Of a stretch of DNA of 64,000 nucleotides, positions 17,020 to 25,705 are shown piece by piece; within the stretch, counting starts at the first letter, position 1; each line of letters opens with the position of its first letter. Position numbers and translations under genes: made by a program. Below the pieces are notes generated by a model. That model was not told the origin of the DNA and made no database searches. It saw only the letters and a list, made by a program, of their open reading frames with translations. Origin of the DNA: Actinomadura sp. NBRC 104412 (GTDB lineage: Bacteria > Actinomycetota > Actinomycetes > Streptosporangiales > Streptosporangiaceae); assembly GCF_030269515.1 (NCBI RefSeq), contig NZ_BSTM01000021.1:1-64000 (forward strand), written 5' to 3'.

Positions 17020-20000
17020 GTGGTGTGGGGACCGGGCTATGGGAGCGCGCCGCCGCCCAACCCCCCGATGGGGCCCGCGATGGGGGAGGATCCGTTCGCG
17101 GCGGCGGAGCGTGACACGAGGGCGATGGTGGCGGCCGGATGGTGGCCGTCGGCGGCGCCTCACCAGCGCCAGCACGCCATCGGTGGGCGCGTTCTCGTCC
17201 TGCCCGACGGCACCTGGTGGCTTTTCGGGGCGTGGGCCCGGTGGTACCGCCTGCACCCCTCGGACCAGCAGTGGTACCTCTGCCCGCCACCCCGCGCGCC
17301 CCAGGTGCGCATGGCGGCCCGGCCCGCCGCCCAAGGAGGCGGCCCCGCGCCCCAGTTGCCGCCCCATGTCGTGCCCGCGGGTCCCGACTTCTCCTACGCG
17401 CCGCCGCGGCCGCGTCCATTCGTCGGACGTCCCCTGAACAACGATCTGAGTCTCCGGGTACGCGCCACCGTCGACTCCGCTGCCGCGCTGCCCGTCCAGG
17501 AGTACCCCCACTGGTCGAAGGACTTCACACCGCAGACCCCGTCCACGGTGGTGGCCGCCTGGGGCGTGATGCTGTGGTGCTCGACGGCACCGGTGTTCGA
17601 CGCGCGGATGGACGCGCAGATGCTCGACCACTGGAAGCAGTACCGCGCCAAGCCGCTGCCCGAAGTGGACGGGCCCCGCTGGCTCACCCCACCGCCCCTC
17701 GAAATGCTGGTCGGCATCTACGCCGAACGGCTCCGGGCCGGACGTGTCGACGCCGCGGTGGTCGTGTTGCGGACGATGTGGGCCGTGGCCAGCGCCCTAC
17801 GCGAGGACAAGCGTTTCCGTGTGCGCGCCGACGCTCTCCTGGCCATGCTCAGCACCACCCTGAGCAACCCCACCGTGGACTACGGCGCGCTCCCGTACGG
17901 GGACCAGGCCATAGTGCAGCAGTGGCTCACCCGCTGCCCGCCCAACCTCGTGCCCGCGCTGCGCAACGAAAGCTCGCCCGGGGACAACTTCCGGCACGCC
18001 TTCTACGCCCTTTCCGAAGAGGTGGCGCGGCACGCCGGAAACCCCGCCGACCCGTCCTACATCGAGCCCCGGCTGGTCGCCGCCGCGTTGCTCGCAGCCG
18101 ACCTCGCCGTCGTGCGCAAAGACGTGGCGGGCACGGTCGTCCCTTGGCTGGACCCCGAGGTCCGCTACACCGTCCAAGCGGTCCTTCAGCAGAACGGCCA
18201 CCCGCTGAGGCGCCTCTGGCCGAAGGACTTCCGCCTCTCCAGCCCTTTGAGCTCGGTCACCGGGAAGGGCGCGGAGACCCTGCTGGCCACGATGTACGAA
18301 CTGGACCTGGCCTGGTGCAGGCTGGCCGGTGGGATGCCCGCGCGTCCCAGGGGATTCCCGGTGCCGAGCGCGGTGGCCGCCTCCCTCCTTGGACGTGACC
18401 GTGTTCGCGCGTCCGCCCGTACGTCCACCACTACGCCCCCACCCCCGGTGCAGCCCGCTTCGCCGTCGCCGTACGCGGCGCAGTCGCAGCCCGGGTTCCC
18501 TCCTGGTGCCGGTCAGGCCGTCCAGCCTCCGCCGCAACCGGACCGCCCCTTCGTCCAGCCGCCCGCCCAGCCCGCATCCCAGCAGCCGCCTGCGGCAGGG
18601 TTCGCCTCTCCTGCCGCCCCCGGCGAGGACCGTGACGACAAGGCCGCCGCCCCGCCTTACACGGAGCTGGGCTTCCAGCGCCCGACCCCCGCCCCCGCCG
18701 CTCCACCGCCCCCTGCCGTCCCCCCGAGTCCCGCCGCCCCGCCGAGCCCCGTCGCTTCGCCGACTCCTGCCGCCCCGCCGGTCCCGAGCCCATCCACGCC
18801 AAGTCCGCCTCCTCCAAGCCCACCCGTACCGGCCTCCCTCGAAGAGCAGAAGGCGGAAGCGGACCACGTTCCGCCCTACACCCAGCTCGGGTACCAGCCG
18901 TCAGGGCTTGCGCAACCGCCCCCACCCCCGGCTCAGCCGCCCCGGCAAGGCCCACCCGTTCCACCACAAGGCCAGCCGCAGGGTCAGCCGCAGGGCCAGG
19001 CGCAGGGTCCGCCTCAGCAGCCGCCAGAGCCTCAGGAGCGCCCGCGCACGCGCGTACTGGGTCCTGGAGACCTGGAAGAGCCGCCAGAGGACCAGAAGGC
19101 TGGGCAGGGGGGCGACCTCGGCTCCGGTACGCGGGTCATGTCGGAGACCATGGTCGGCAACTTCGACTTCCTCGACGACACGCCCGCGCCGGAGACGCCC
19201 GTCGAGAAGATCCCGCCCCCGCGCGACAGGTCGGAGCCGCGTACCTTCGCGCGGTTCGGCATCAGCTTCATCTCCGGAGCGCAGGACGCGGCCCAGCTCC
19301 TCGACGGCCTGCGCGCCCAGGTCCAGGAGTGGCAGTCACCCGGGGCCGCCCTGGACCAGACCCGTGCGGACCGCGGACCGGAGACCGTCCTGGACGGCGG
19401 CGCCGGGCCCGCCACCCGCCTGGACGGCGGCGTCAGCGGGATGACGCGGGCCGACGGCGGAGCCGGGGGCCGCGCCCCGGGACCCAACTCCGGCGTGCCC
19501 AACGTGCTGATCGTCGGCGCCCCGCACAGCGGGCAGCGCCGCCTGGCCAGGCTGATCGCGCTGACGCTCGCCGACGCCGGGATCGGGGACGGGTCGATCC
19601 GCGCCCACGACGCCGACGACGTCCGGGACGCGGCCGCCCAGCGCCTCCCCGAGCTGCTGGGCCGGCAGGGCCCCACCATCCTGTTCGAGCGGCTGGACGT
19701 GGCGGTCACCTCGGCCGCCGACCCGGCCGCCGCCGCGGCGGCGGTGCGCCGCGCCCGCCGCCTGCCCGCCACCTCCGCGCCGCTGATCGCGACCTGCGAG
19801 CCGGCCGCCTACAAGAGGCTGCTGCAAGAGCATCCGCGCCTTGTCGAGGTGTTCCGGGTGTACCGGCTGCCCGACTTCGGCGACCTCGACCGCCGGATGA
19901 CGCTGCTGCACCTGCTGGCCGACGAACGGCGCGTCACCATCGGCGCGTCCGCGCTGGAGGTCGCCAGGGAGGACCTGGAACGGCTGCGCGGGCCCGGCGA

Positions 20001-20970
20001 CCTGGTGAACGCGCGGCTCGTCGAGGCGTACCTCGACCTCGCCTGCCAGCGCCACCTCGAACGCGCGGGCGGCGCGTCCAGGGACCGGCTGGTCCTGACG
20101 CCCGACGACCTCACCGGCGTCGCCGAGGGCATCGAGCCCGCGCTGCGCCCGCCCGGCGACATCGACGGCTATCTGGCCCGGCTCGACCAGCTCATCGGCC
20201 TGGAGGAGGTCAAGGAGGTAGTACGGGAGCTGGCGGAGGCGGCCGTGCTGGAGGCCGACCGCGCCCGGCACGGCGTGGGCGGCGCACGGCCCCTGCACCT
20301 GATCTTCCTAGGCCCGTCCGGAACCGGGAAGACGACCGTGGCCGGGTTGCTCGGCGGCATCTACGCGGCGCTCGGCCTGCTGGACTCCGGGCACGTGGTG
20401 GCGTGCCGTCCCGTCCATCTGGCCGGCCGCGACCAGCTCGACGTCGAGAGGCGGGTCGCGGGCATGGTCGAGCAGGCGCTGGGCGGCGTCCTGCTGGTCC
20501 AGGAGGCGCACCTGCTGGACCGCGTTCCCGCCGTGGTGAACGAGCTGCTGCGGGCCATGCGCCAGCGGGGCCGGCGACTCATGGTGGTGTGCTCGGGACT
20601 GGCCCCGGAAATGGAGGGCTTCCTGGCGGGCAACCCGGCGTTCCGTGGCGAGTTCCAGCGGACGCTGGAGTTCGAGGGCATGGGCGACCGCGATCTCGTC
20701 CGCCTGTTCCAGTCCTATGCCGAGCGCGATCTCTACACCCTGGACGAGGAGCTTCGGGTCGAGCTGATGTCCCGGTTCGAGCGGCTTCGCGGCGATCCGA
20801 GCTTCGCGTTCGCCCGTACCGTCCGGGCGTTGTTCGAGCAGACCGTGGCCAGGCAGGCGGCCCGGCTGGCCGGGGCGGACGTCAACGCCGCCACCGTGGC
20901 CCGGCTGACCGCCCGCGATCTGCCGGAGTCGCCGCTGGAGCAGATGATGGGCGATTTCCGGCAGCGCTAG
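17020..20970 (+). CDS. Giant CbxX/EccA-like tandem AAA+ protein with Pro-rich linker
   Basis: A 1316-residue multidomain protein. Residues 1-465 hold a mostly helical domain of unknown family preceded by Pro-rich sequence. Residues ~470-680 are a Pro/Gln-rich linker carrying the nonamer PPYTELGFQ (545-553) and its near copy PPYTQLGYQ (618-626). Residues ~677-815 contain several TR[VAL] motifs, four in tandem (T781, T789, T799, T808). A degenerate AAA module follows (GAPHSGQRR at 833-841, no P-loop Lys), then a CbxX-like AAA module with intact Walker A GPSGTGKT at 1098. Its Walker B reads LLVQEAHLL: the Asp is Gln (about 1161), but Glu 1162 is kept. EccA of ESX systems shares the C-terminal fold, but the N-terminal half here is different. 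Single gene, probably leaderless. Confidence 0.75.
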   Translation: MVWGPGYGSAPPPNPPMGPAMGEDPFAAAERDTRAMVAAGWWPSAAPHQRQHAIGGRVLVLPDGTWWLFGAWARWYRLHPSDQQWYLCPPPRAPQVRMAARPAAQGGGPAPQLPPHVVPAGPDFSYAPPRPRPFVGRPLNNDLSLRVRATVDSAAALPVQEYPHWSKDFTPQTPSTVVAAWGVMLWCSTAPVFDARMDAQMLDHWKQYRAKPLPEVDGPRWLTPPPLEMLVGIYAERLRAGRVDAAVVVLRTMWAVASALREDKRFRVRADALLAMLSTTLSNPTVDYGALPYGDQAIVQQWLTRCPPNLVPALRNESSPGDNFRHAFYALSEEVARHAGNPADPSYIEPRLVAAALLAADLAVVRKDVAGTVVPWLDPEVRYTVQAVLQQNGHPLRRLWPKDFRLSSPLSSVTGKGAETLLATMYELDLAWCRLAGGMPARPRGFPVPSAVAASLLGRDRVRASARTSTTTPPPPVQPASPSPYAAQSQPGFPPGAGQAVQPPPQPDRPFVQPPAQPASQQPPAAGFASPAAPGEDRDDKAAAPPYTELGFQRPTPAPAAPPPPAVPPSPAAPPSPVASPTPAAPPVPSPSTPSPPPPSPPVPASLEEQKAEADHVPPYTQLGYQPSGLAQPPPPPAQPPRQGPPVPPQGQPQGQPQGQAQGPPQQPPEPQERPRTRVLGPGDLEEPPEDQKAGQGGDLGSGTRVMSETMVGNFDFLDDTPAPETPVEKIPPPRDRSEPRTFARFGISFISGAQDAAQLLDGLRAQVQEWQSPGAALDQTRADRGPETVLDGGAGPATRLDGGVSGMTRADGGAGGRAPGPNSGVPNVLIVGAPHSGQRRLARLIALTLADAGIGDGSIRAHDADDVRDAAAQRLPELLGRQGPTILFERLDVAVTSAADPAAAAAAVRRARRLPATSAPLIATCEPAAYKRLLQEHPRLVEVFRVYRLPDFGDLDRRMTLLHLLADERRVTIGASALEVAREDLERLRGPGDLVNARLVEAYLDLACQRHLERAGGASRDRLVLTPDDLTGVAEGIEPALRPPGDIDGYLARLDQLIGLEEVKEVVRELAEAAVLEADRARHGVGGARPLHLIFLGPSGTGKTTVAGLLGGIYAALGLLDSGHVVACRPVHLAGRDQLDVERRVAGMVEQALGGVLLVQEAHLLDRVPAVVNELLRAMRQRGRRLMVVCSGLAPEMEGFLAGNPAFRGEFQRTLEFEGMGDRDLVRLFQSYAERDLYTLDEELRVELMSRFERLRGDPSFAFARTVRALFEQTVARQAARLAGADVNAATVARLTARDLPESPLEQMMGDFRQR

Positions 20971-21122
20971 TGACCATCGGGAGATGGTCCGCCGGCCGGC
21001 TCCGTGGCCGGGAAGACCCGTGACCAGAGTGGTCCGCGAATGGCCCTCTTGGGTCATGTGCCCGCGGGGGGTGTGCGCGTAGCCTCGGTAGGGGTGTGGG
21101 GGAACGAACGGAGGTGGACGCG

Positions 21123-21311
21123 GTGTGCCAGCAGATCTTTGATGTTCGCGTCCACGACCGGGTCGCGCTGGACGAGATCGAGCTCTATGCCGAGATGCTC
21201 AGCGCCGTGGCGGCGTCCGAGGGGCCGCTGACGCTGGATGAGATCGACATGGTGCTCGGGGTGCGTTCCGGTGAGGCCGGTCGTCGCGAGCTGTCGCCGC
21301 AGGACCAGTAG
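21123..21311 (+). CDS. Small conserved hypothetical protein (62 aa)
   Basis: A 62-residue acidic protein beginning MCQQIFDVRVHDRVALDEIELYAEM after a good GGAGG site eight bases before GTG 21123. The helical, Leu/Glu-rich composition (ALDEIELYAEML, TLDEIDMVLGV) suggests a helix-bundle adaptor or DNA-binding-like fold without a known motif. It lies 152 bp after the AAA+ gene on the same strand and is probably transcribed separately. I recall similar short proteins in actinomycetes but no assigned function. Confidence 0.6.
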   Translation: MCQQIFDVRVHDRVALDEIELYAEMLSAVAASEGPLTLDEIDMVLGVRSGEAGRRELSPQDQ

Positions 21312-21767
21312 TACCGCAGCGAGCCGGGGCCGCCCGAGACGGCGCCCCCGGCTCCCCCTGTGCGCCGGACGCCCCCCTTGGTCCCCCGGTTGGTCTCCCC
21401 GCGCGGACCGATGCCGCCGGATTTCTGCGGATTCTCCGGAGGTGTCCTAGATCGGTCCCGATCGGGCTGGGACGGGGGTCCCGATCCCCGAAGTAGCCTG
21501 GATGTTAAAAATCTCACCTATGGTCCTCCAGGGCCAGGAGTGGTCACCCAGGGTGACCGGCACGGCCGGAGGCGCCCGAAACCCCGGCGCCATAGGGCCT
21601 GCGGGCTCCGGACCGGAGGTGTCCCGCGTGTGTGCATTGATGCCGCTAGGGCACCCTTGTAGGTGAGAGGTCGGCGGACACCAGCCGAAGAGGGGGCAAA
21701 GGTTCTTTTTACGCCTGGTTGCGCCTACGATCCTCACCGGACCGTTCCGGCACTTCAGGAGTACGAC
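21312..21767. other. 456-bp non-coding region before the phosphate transporter operon
   Basis: Contains an AT-rich patch (GTTAAAAATCTCACC near 21504), several GC-rich inverted repeats between about 21545 and 21640 (for example GGCGCC arms near 21570-21590), and a TACGAT hexamer at 21726-21731 that could be the -10 of the DUF47 gene. No known riboswitch class was recognised and no PHO box is evident. Confidence 0.5.
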
Positions 21768-22385
21768 GTGCGATTGCGTCTCACGCCTCGCGAGGACAGC
21801 TTCTACGACATGTTCGCCGACTCGGCGAACAACCTGGTGACGGGAGCCAGGCTGCTCGTGGAGCTCATCAGCGACGGCACCGACAGGGAGGCGATCGCGG
21901 AGAAGATGCGCGCCTGCGAGCACGCGGGCGACGAGTGCACCCACGCGATCATGCGGCGGCTGAACGAAACGTTCATCACCCCGTTCGACCGTGAGGACAT
22001 CTACCGCCTGGCCTCCACGATCGACGACGTGATGGACGAGATGGAGGAGGCCGCCGACCTGGTCGTGCTCTACAAGATCGAGGAGTTCCCCAAGGGCATC
22101 GTGTCGATGGTCGAGGTGCTCGAACGCGCCGCCGAGCTCACCGCCGAGGCGATGCCGCGGCTGCGTTCCATGAAGGAGCTCAACGAGTACTGGATCGAGA
22201 TCAACCGGCTCGAGAACCAGGGCGACCAGGCGTACCGCAAGCTGCTGGCCCATCTGTACGGCGGCGAGTACGACGCCCTGACGGTGATGAAGCTCAAAGA
22301 GGTCATCGACCGGCTGGAGGAGGCCGCCGACGCCTTCGAGCACGTGGCCAACACGGTCGAGACCATCGCGGTCAAGGAATCATGA
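21768..22385 (+). CDS. DUF47/PhoU-like accessory protein of a Pit transporter
   Basis: A 205-residue all-helical protein of the DUF47 family (PhoU-like fold). Acidic pairs that bind metal clusters in PhoU-like proteins are visible in ACEHAGDECTHAIMRRL, ITPFDREDIYRLASTIDDVMDEMEEAADL and ENQGDQAYRKLL. Start is GTG 21768 with AGGAG six bases upstream. It overlaps the Pit gene by 4 bp (ATGA). DUF47 proteins usually accompany Pit permeases and modulate phosphate uptake. Confidence 0.88.
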   Translation: MRLRLTPREDSFYDMFADSANNLVTGARLLVELISDGTDREAIAEKMRACEHAGDECTHAIMRRLNETFITPFDREDIYRLASTIDDVMDEMEEAADLVVLYKIEEFPKGIVSMVEVLERAAELTAEAMPRLRSMKELNEYWIEINRLENQGDQAYRKLLAHLYGGEYDALTVMKLKEVIDRLEEAADAFEHVANTVETIAVKES

Positions 22386-23593
22386 GCTCGTCCGGAGAGG
22401 TGCACAGCGCGCCGCCGGACGCCCGTCCCGCGACCCCGGAGGACGAGCCGGCGGGCGGCGCGACCGCCGTCGCGGGCCGTCCCGCCGCCGAACCCTCCCT
22501 CGCCGAACAGGCCCGCCGCGGGCCGGTCAAGTTCTGGCCCGTCCTGCTGGTCGGCGTGCTGCTGGTCATGCTGGGCGGCGCGCTGGGGCTCCGCTCGGAC
22601 GCCCAGCTCGCCGTGCTCATCCTGGTCGTCGTGGTCGCGCTGGTCTTCGACTACACCAACGGCTTCCACGACGCGGCCAACGCCATCGCCACATCGGTGT
22701 CCACCCGGGCCCTGACACCCCGGGCGGCGCTGCTGATGGCCGCCGTGATGAACCTGATCGGCGCGCTGCTGGGCGTCGAGGTGGCCAAGACCGTCAGCGA
22801 GGTGATCACCCCGCCGACGGGGCTGCACGGCCTCACCGTGGTCGCCGCCGGCGTCCTCGGCGCGATCACCTGGAACCTGATCACCTGGTACTTCGGGCTG
22901 CCCTCCTCGTCCTCCCACGCCCTCATCGGCGGCGTGGTGGGCGCCGGGCTCGCGTCGGCGTCCTCGGTGAGCTGGACCACGGTCGCCGAGAAGGTCGCCA
23001 TCCCCATGGTGCTGTCCCCGGTGGCCGGGTTCTGCCTCGCCTACCTGGTGATGGTGGCGATCCTGTGGATCTTCCGGCGGGCCCAGCCCAGCCGGGTCGG
23101 CCGCCGTTTCCGCATCGCCCAGTCGGTGTCCGCCGCGTCGATGGCCCTCGGCCACGGCCTCCAGGACGCCCAGAAGACCATGGGCATCATCGTCCTGGCG
23201 CTCGTCACCACCGGACACTCCGACGGCCAAGGCGTCCCGCTGTGGGTGATCGTCTCCTGTGCCGGCGCACTGTCGCTCGGCACGTACGCGGGCGGCTGGC
23301 GCATCATGCGGACCCTGGGCCGCCGCGTGATCGAACTCGACCCGCCCAAGGGCTTCGCCGCCGAAGCGACCGCCTCGATGATCCTGTACGCGACCGCGTA
23401 CTTCTGGCACGCTCCAATCTCCACCACCCACACCATCACCTCATCGATCATGGGCGTGGGCGCCACCAAACGCCTGTCGGCCGTCCGCTGGGGCGTGGCG
23501 GGCAACATCGTCACCGCGTGGGTCCTCACCATGCCCATGGCCGCCTCAGTGGCCGCACTGGTCTACTGGCTGGTGCACCTGTTCGGAGCGTAA
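22382..23593 (+). CDS. pit: PitA-type inorganic phosphate permease
   Basis: A 403-residue low-affinity metal-phosphate/proton symporter. After a ~45-residue cytoplasmic tail it shows about ten membrane helices. The PHO4-family signatures are present: YTNGFHDAANAIATSVSTRAL in the first half and AQSVSAASMALGHGLQDAQKTMGII in the second, each carrying the Asp-bearing substrate motif. SSSSHALIGGVVGAGLA lies between. It is translationally coupled to the DUF47 gene. It is the constitutive counterpart of the high-affinity Pst system encoded 3 kb further on. Confidence 0.93.
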   Translation: MSSSGEVHSAPPDARPATPEDEPAGGATAVAGRPAAEPSLAEQARRGPVKFWPVLLVGVLLVMLGGALGLRSDAQLAVLILVVVVALVFDYTNGFHDAANAIATSVSTRALTPRAALLMAAVMNLIGALLGVEVAKTVSEVITPPTGLHGLTVVAAGVLGAITWNLITWYFGLPSSSSHALIGGVVGAGLASASSVSWTTVAEKVAIPMVLSPVAGFCLAYLVMVAILWIFRRAQPSRVGRRFRIAQSVSAASMALGHGLQDAQKTMGIIVLALVTTGHSDGQGVPLWVIVSCAGALSLGTYAGGWRIMRTLGRRVIELDPPKGFAAEATASMILYATAYFWHAPISTTHTITSSIMGVGATKRLSAVRWGVAGNIVTAWVLTMPMAASVAALVYWLVHLFGA

Positions 23594-23645
23594 CCGTGTG
23601 GGGGGCGACCCCCCACGCCCCACCGTGTGGGGGGCGACCCCCCAC
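23594..23645 (+). repeat. Two tandem GTGGGGGG palindromes after pit
   Basis: The 19-nt hairpin GTGGGGGGCGACCCCCCAC occurs at 23598-23616 and again at 23627-23645, within a 29-bp repeating unit. A near-identical core recurs at 57.8-58.1 kb. Confidence 0.85.
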
Positions 23646-23656
23646 ACCCCCCGATG

Positions 23657-23713
23657 CGGCGAAGGCCGCGGCCCTGCGCTCGCAGGGCTCGCTCCGGGCC
23701 GCGGCCTTCGCCG
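23657..23713 (+). terminator. Long hairpin after the pit operon
   Basis: 18-bp perfect arms at 23657-23674 and 23696-23713 (core GAAGGCCGCGGCCC) enclose a 21-nt loop. It lies between convergent genes and may serve both strands. Confidence 0.75.
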
Positions 23714-23714
23714 G

Positions 23715-23798
23715 TCAGGGGCTCCGCCCCCGACACCCCTGGCAAGGGGCTCCGCCCCCTGCACCCCCGGCAAGGGGCTTCGCCCCCTGCGTTGCTGG
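23715..23798. repeat. Three 28-bp tandem palindromic repeats
   Basis: The core AGGGGCTCCGCCCC starts at 23717, 23745 and (with one change) 23773, exactly 28 bp apart. Each core is a small hairpin. Coding is unlikely. They sit between the convergent pit and nucleotidase genes. Confidence 0.85.
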
Positions 23799-23911
23799 GA
23801 ATTGCTGACCGGAATCACGCACGTCGGTAAGCCTGAATCCTGGCTGCCGTGCCCGAGCTTCCGGCCGGCGGAGGTGTGCCGCCAGTGCCACTGCGGGGGC
23901 GCTTCCCACGA

Positions 23912-25588
23912 TCACTCCCCTGAGATGCGGTTCAGGGGTGGGGGTGAGATCGGGGAGTTGGCGGTCATGTAGGCGACGAAGCCGTCCAGGTCGATCGGGC
24001 CGAGGACCTGGTCGGTGCCTTCGGTGAAGACCGTGAAGCCGTCGCCGCCGCCCAGCAGGAAGTTGTTGGCGGCGACCCGGTAGGACGCGGCCGGGTCGAC
24101 GGGGGTGCCGTCCACGGTGATGCCCGAGACGCGGTCCCCGACGGGGCGGCTGCGGTCGATGGTGAAGTGCAGCGTGGAGGAGGGTTGCAGAATCTTTTCG
24201 CCCGCGCTGGTCCACTGCTGTTCGAGCACGGCGTCCAGTTGGGCGCCCGTGAGGGTGACGACGCCCATCAGGTTGCTGAACGGCTGCACCTGGAACGCCT
24301 CGCCGTAGGTGACCACGCCGTCGCCCTCGGAGCCGCCGGCGGCGAAGGTCAGGTCGGCGCGGACGCCGCCGGGGTTCATCAGCGCGACCTGGGCGCCTTC
24401 GCCCTTCATCGACTCGAGCTGGGCGTCGGCGATCACGTCGCCGAGCGCGGTCTCGCCGGACGGGGACGGGGCACGGGTGAGGTCGGCGGTGATGGTGCCG
24501 ACCGGCCGGTTGGCGCGTTCGGCGACCCGGTCCTTCCAGGTCTGAACGAACGCCTCGGTCGCCGGGTCCGGCGGGACGGTCCGGGTCACCACGTGGTTGT
24601 CGCCCCTCAGGGACGAGCGGACGACGTCCCCGGTGCGCCGGTTCACCTTGAAGTCGACCTGGGTGATGACCCGTCCGAAGGACGAGCCGGACGAGTAGAG
24701 CCTCGGCTCGCCGCTCGGGTCGGTCACGGTGCACACGTACTGCTGGTGGGTGTGCCCGGACAGCACGACGTCGATCTCCGGGTCGGCGTCCCTGGCGATC
24801 CGCGTTCCCGCGCCGGGCACCACGCCGCAGGCGTCGGGGCGCTGGCCGGACGGGACCTGGTCGCCCTCGTGGACGAGCAGGACGATCGACTTCACATGGC
24901 GCTTCTTGAGCTCGGCCGCGGCCCGGTTGGCGGCCCTGACCTCGTCGTCGAAGGTCAGGCCCTGGACGCCCTGGGGCGTGACGATGGTCGGCGTGGTCTT
25001 GGTGACGACCCCGATGAATCCGACCCGGACCCCGTTGACGCGGCGGATCGTCCAGGGCTTGAGGATGGGCTTGTGGTTCTTGCGTAGGACGTTGGCCGCG
25101 AGGTAGTCGAACTTGGCGCCCTTCCATCGCCCGGCGGGGGAGCAGCCGTCGACAGGGTGGCAGCCGCCGTTCTGGATCCGGCGCAGCTCGTCTTGGCCTT
25201 CGTCGAACTCGTGGTTGCCGACCGCGGACGCGGTGACCCCCACCCGGCCGAGGAAGTCGACCGAGGGTTCGTCGTGGAACGCGGCGGAGATCAGCGGGGA
25301 CGCGCCGATCAGGTCGCCCTGTGCCACGGTCAGCGTGTCGCGGTTGGCCAGCCGCTTGAGGTGGGCGGCCACGTAGGCGGCGCCCCCGGCCGGTACGGAC
25401 GCGCCGTTCTCGTCGATGGCCGTGCCCGAGCTTCCGGTCGGCGGCTCCAGGTTGCCGTGGAAGTCGTTCAGGGACAGCAGCCGCACGGACGCGGTGGGCG
25501 CCGGGCCGGCGGAGGCGGGTTGCGCCGCCACCGCCACCGCGGCGACGACCGCGGTCCCGCACGCCATGAGGATCCGTCGTCGAGTCAT
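23912..25588 (-). CDS. Secreted 5'-nucleotidase (UshA/YfkN-like)
   Basis: A 558-residue exported enzyme that releases phosphate from nucleotides outside the cell. A signal peptide covers about residues 1-27. The N-terminal metallophosphatase domain shows LNDFHGNLEP, AQGDLIGASP, GNHEFDEG, LLVHEGD and SGHTHQ. The C-terminal nucleotidase domain shows LMNPGGVRADL and NNFLLGGGDGFTVF. TACGGT lies 6 nt before the ATG, so the mRNA is probably leaderless, and an 11-bp direct repeat resembling a PHO box lies further upstream. Convergent with pit; the location within the phosphate block fits phosphate scavenging. Confidence 0.92.
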   Translation of the reverse strand: MTRRRILMACGTAVVAAVAVAAQPASAGPAPTASVRLLSLNDFHGNLEPPTGSSGTAIDENGASVPAGGAAYVAAHLKRLANRDTLTVAQGDLIGASPLISAAFHDEPSVDFLGRVGVTASAVGNHEFDEGQDELRRIQNGGCHPVDGCSPAGRWKGAKFDYLAANVLRKNHKPILKPWTIRRVNGVRVGFIGVVTKTTPTIVTPQGVQGLTFDDEVRAANRAAAELKKRHVKSIVLLVHEGDQVPSGQRPDACGVVPGAGTRIARDADPEIDVVLSGHTHQQYVCTVTDPSGEPRLYSSGSSFGRVITQVDFKVNRRTGDVVRSSLRGDNHVVTRTVPPDPATEAFVQTWKDRVAERANRPVGTITADLTRAPSPSGETALGDVIADAQLESMKGEGAQVALMNPGGVRADLTFAAGGSEGDGVVTYGEAFQVQPFSNLMGVVTLTGAQLDAVLEQQWTSAGEKILQPSSTLHFTIDRSRPVGDRVSGITVDGTPVDPAASYRVAANNFLLGGGDGFTVFTEGTDQVLGPIDLDGFVAYMTANSPISPPPLNRISGE

Positions 25589-25594
25589 TCCCGC

Positions 25595-25600
25595 ACCGTA
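25595..25600 (-). promoter_or_regulatory. -10 element of the nucleotidase promoter
   Basis: TACGGT on the minus strand ends 6 nt before the ATG at 25588. The transcript would start at or next to the start codon. Confidence 0.5.
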
Positions 25601-25627
25601 GAAGGGGCCCGACTACGGCCGTCCGGC

Positions 25628-25649
25628 GGCCACATGACGTTTTCGTGAC
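25628..25649 (-). promoter_or_regulatory. Degenerate PHO-box-like direct repeat before the nucleotidase gene
   Basis: On the minus strand GTCACGAAAAC and GTCATGTGGCC stand end to end with an 11-bp period. Streptomycete PhoP boxes are 11-bp direct repeats beginning GTTCA. The match is partial (GTCA), but position (about 40-60 bp upstream of the predicted transcript start) and period fit. Confidence 0.4.
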
Positions 25650-25705
25650 GGTTTGGCCAGGAGTCGCCGGGCATCGTTCCCGTACGGCCGCATAGAGTCA
25701 CGATC

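Noticed and set aside
17020..20970. Naming the AAA+ gene eccA
   Set aside because: The C-terminal CbxX fold agrees, but the N-terminal half is not TPR-like, Walker B is altered and the gene is 16 kb from the ESX core.
21540..21640. Known riboswitch (cobalamin or c-di-AMP type)
   Set aside because: Inverted repeats are present, but none of the conserved sequence blocks of those classes could be found.
23594..23798. CRISPR array
   Set aside because: The repeats are self-complementary hairpins with short, repeated spacers, no unique 30-40-bp spacers and no cas genes.
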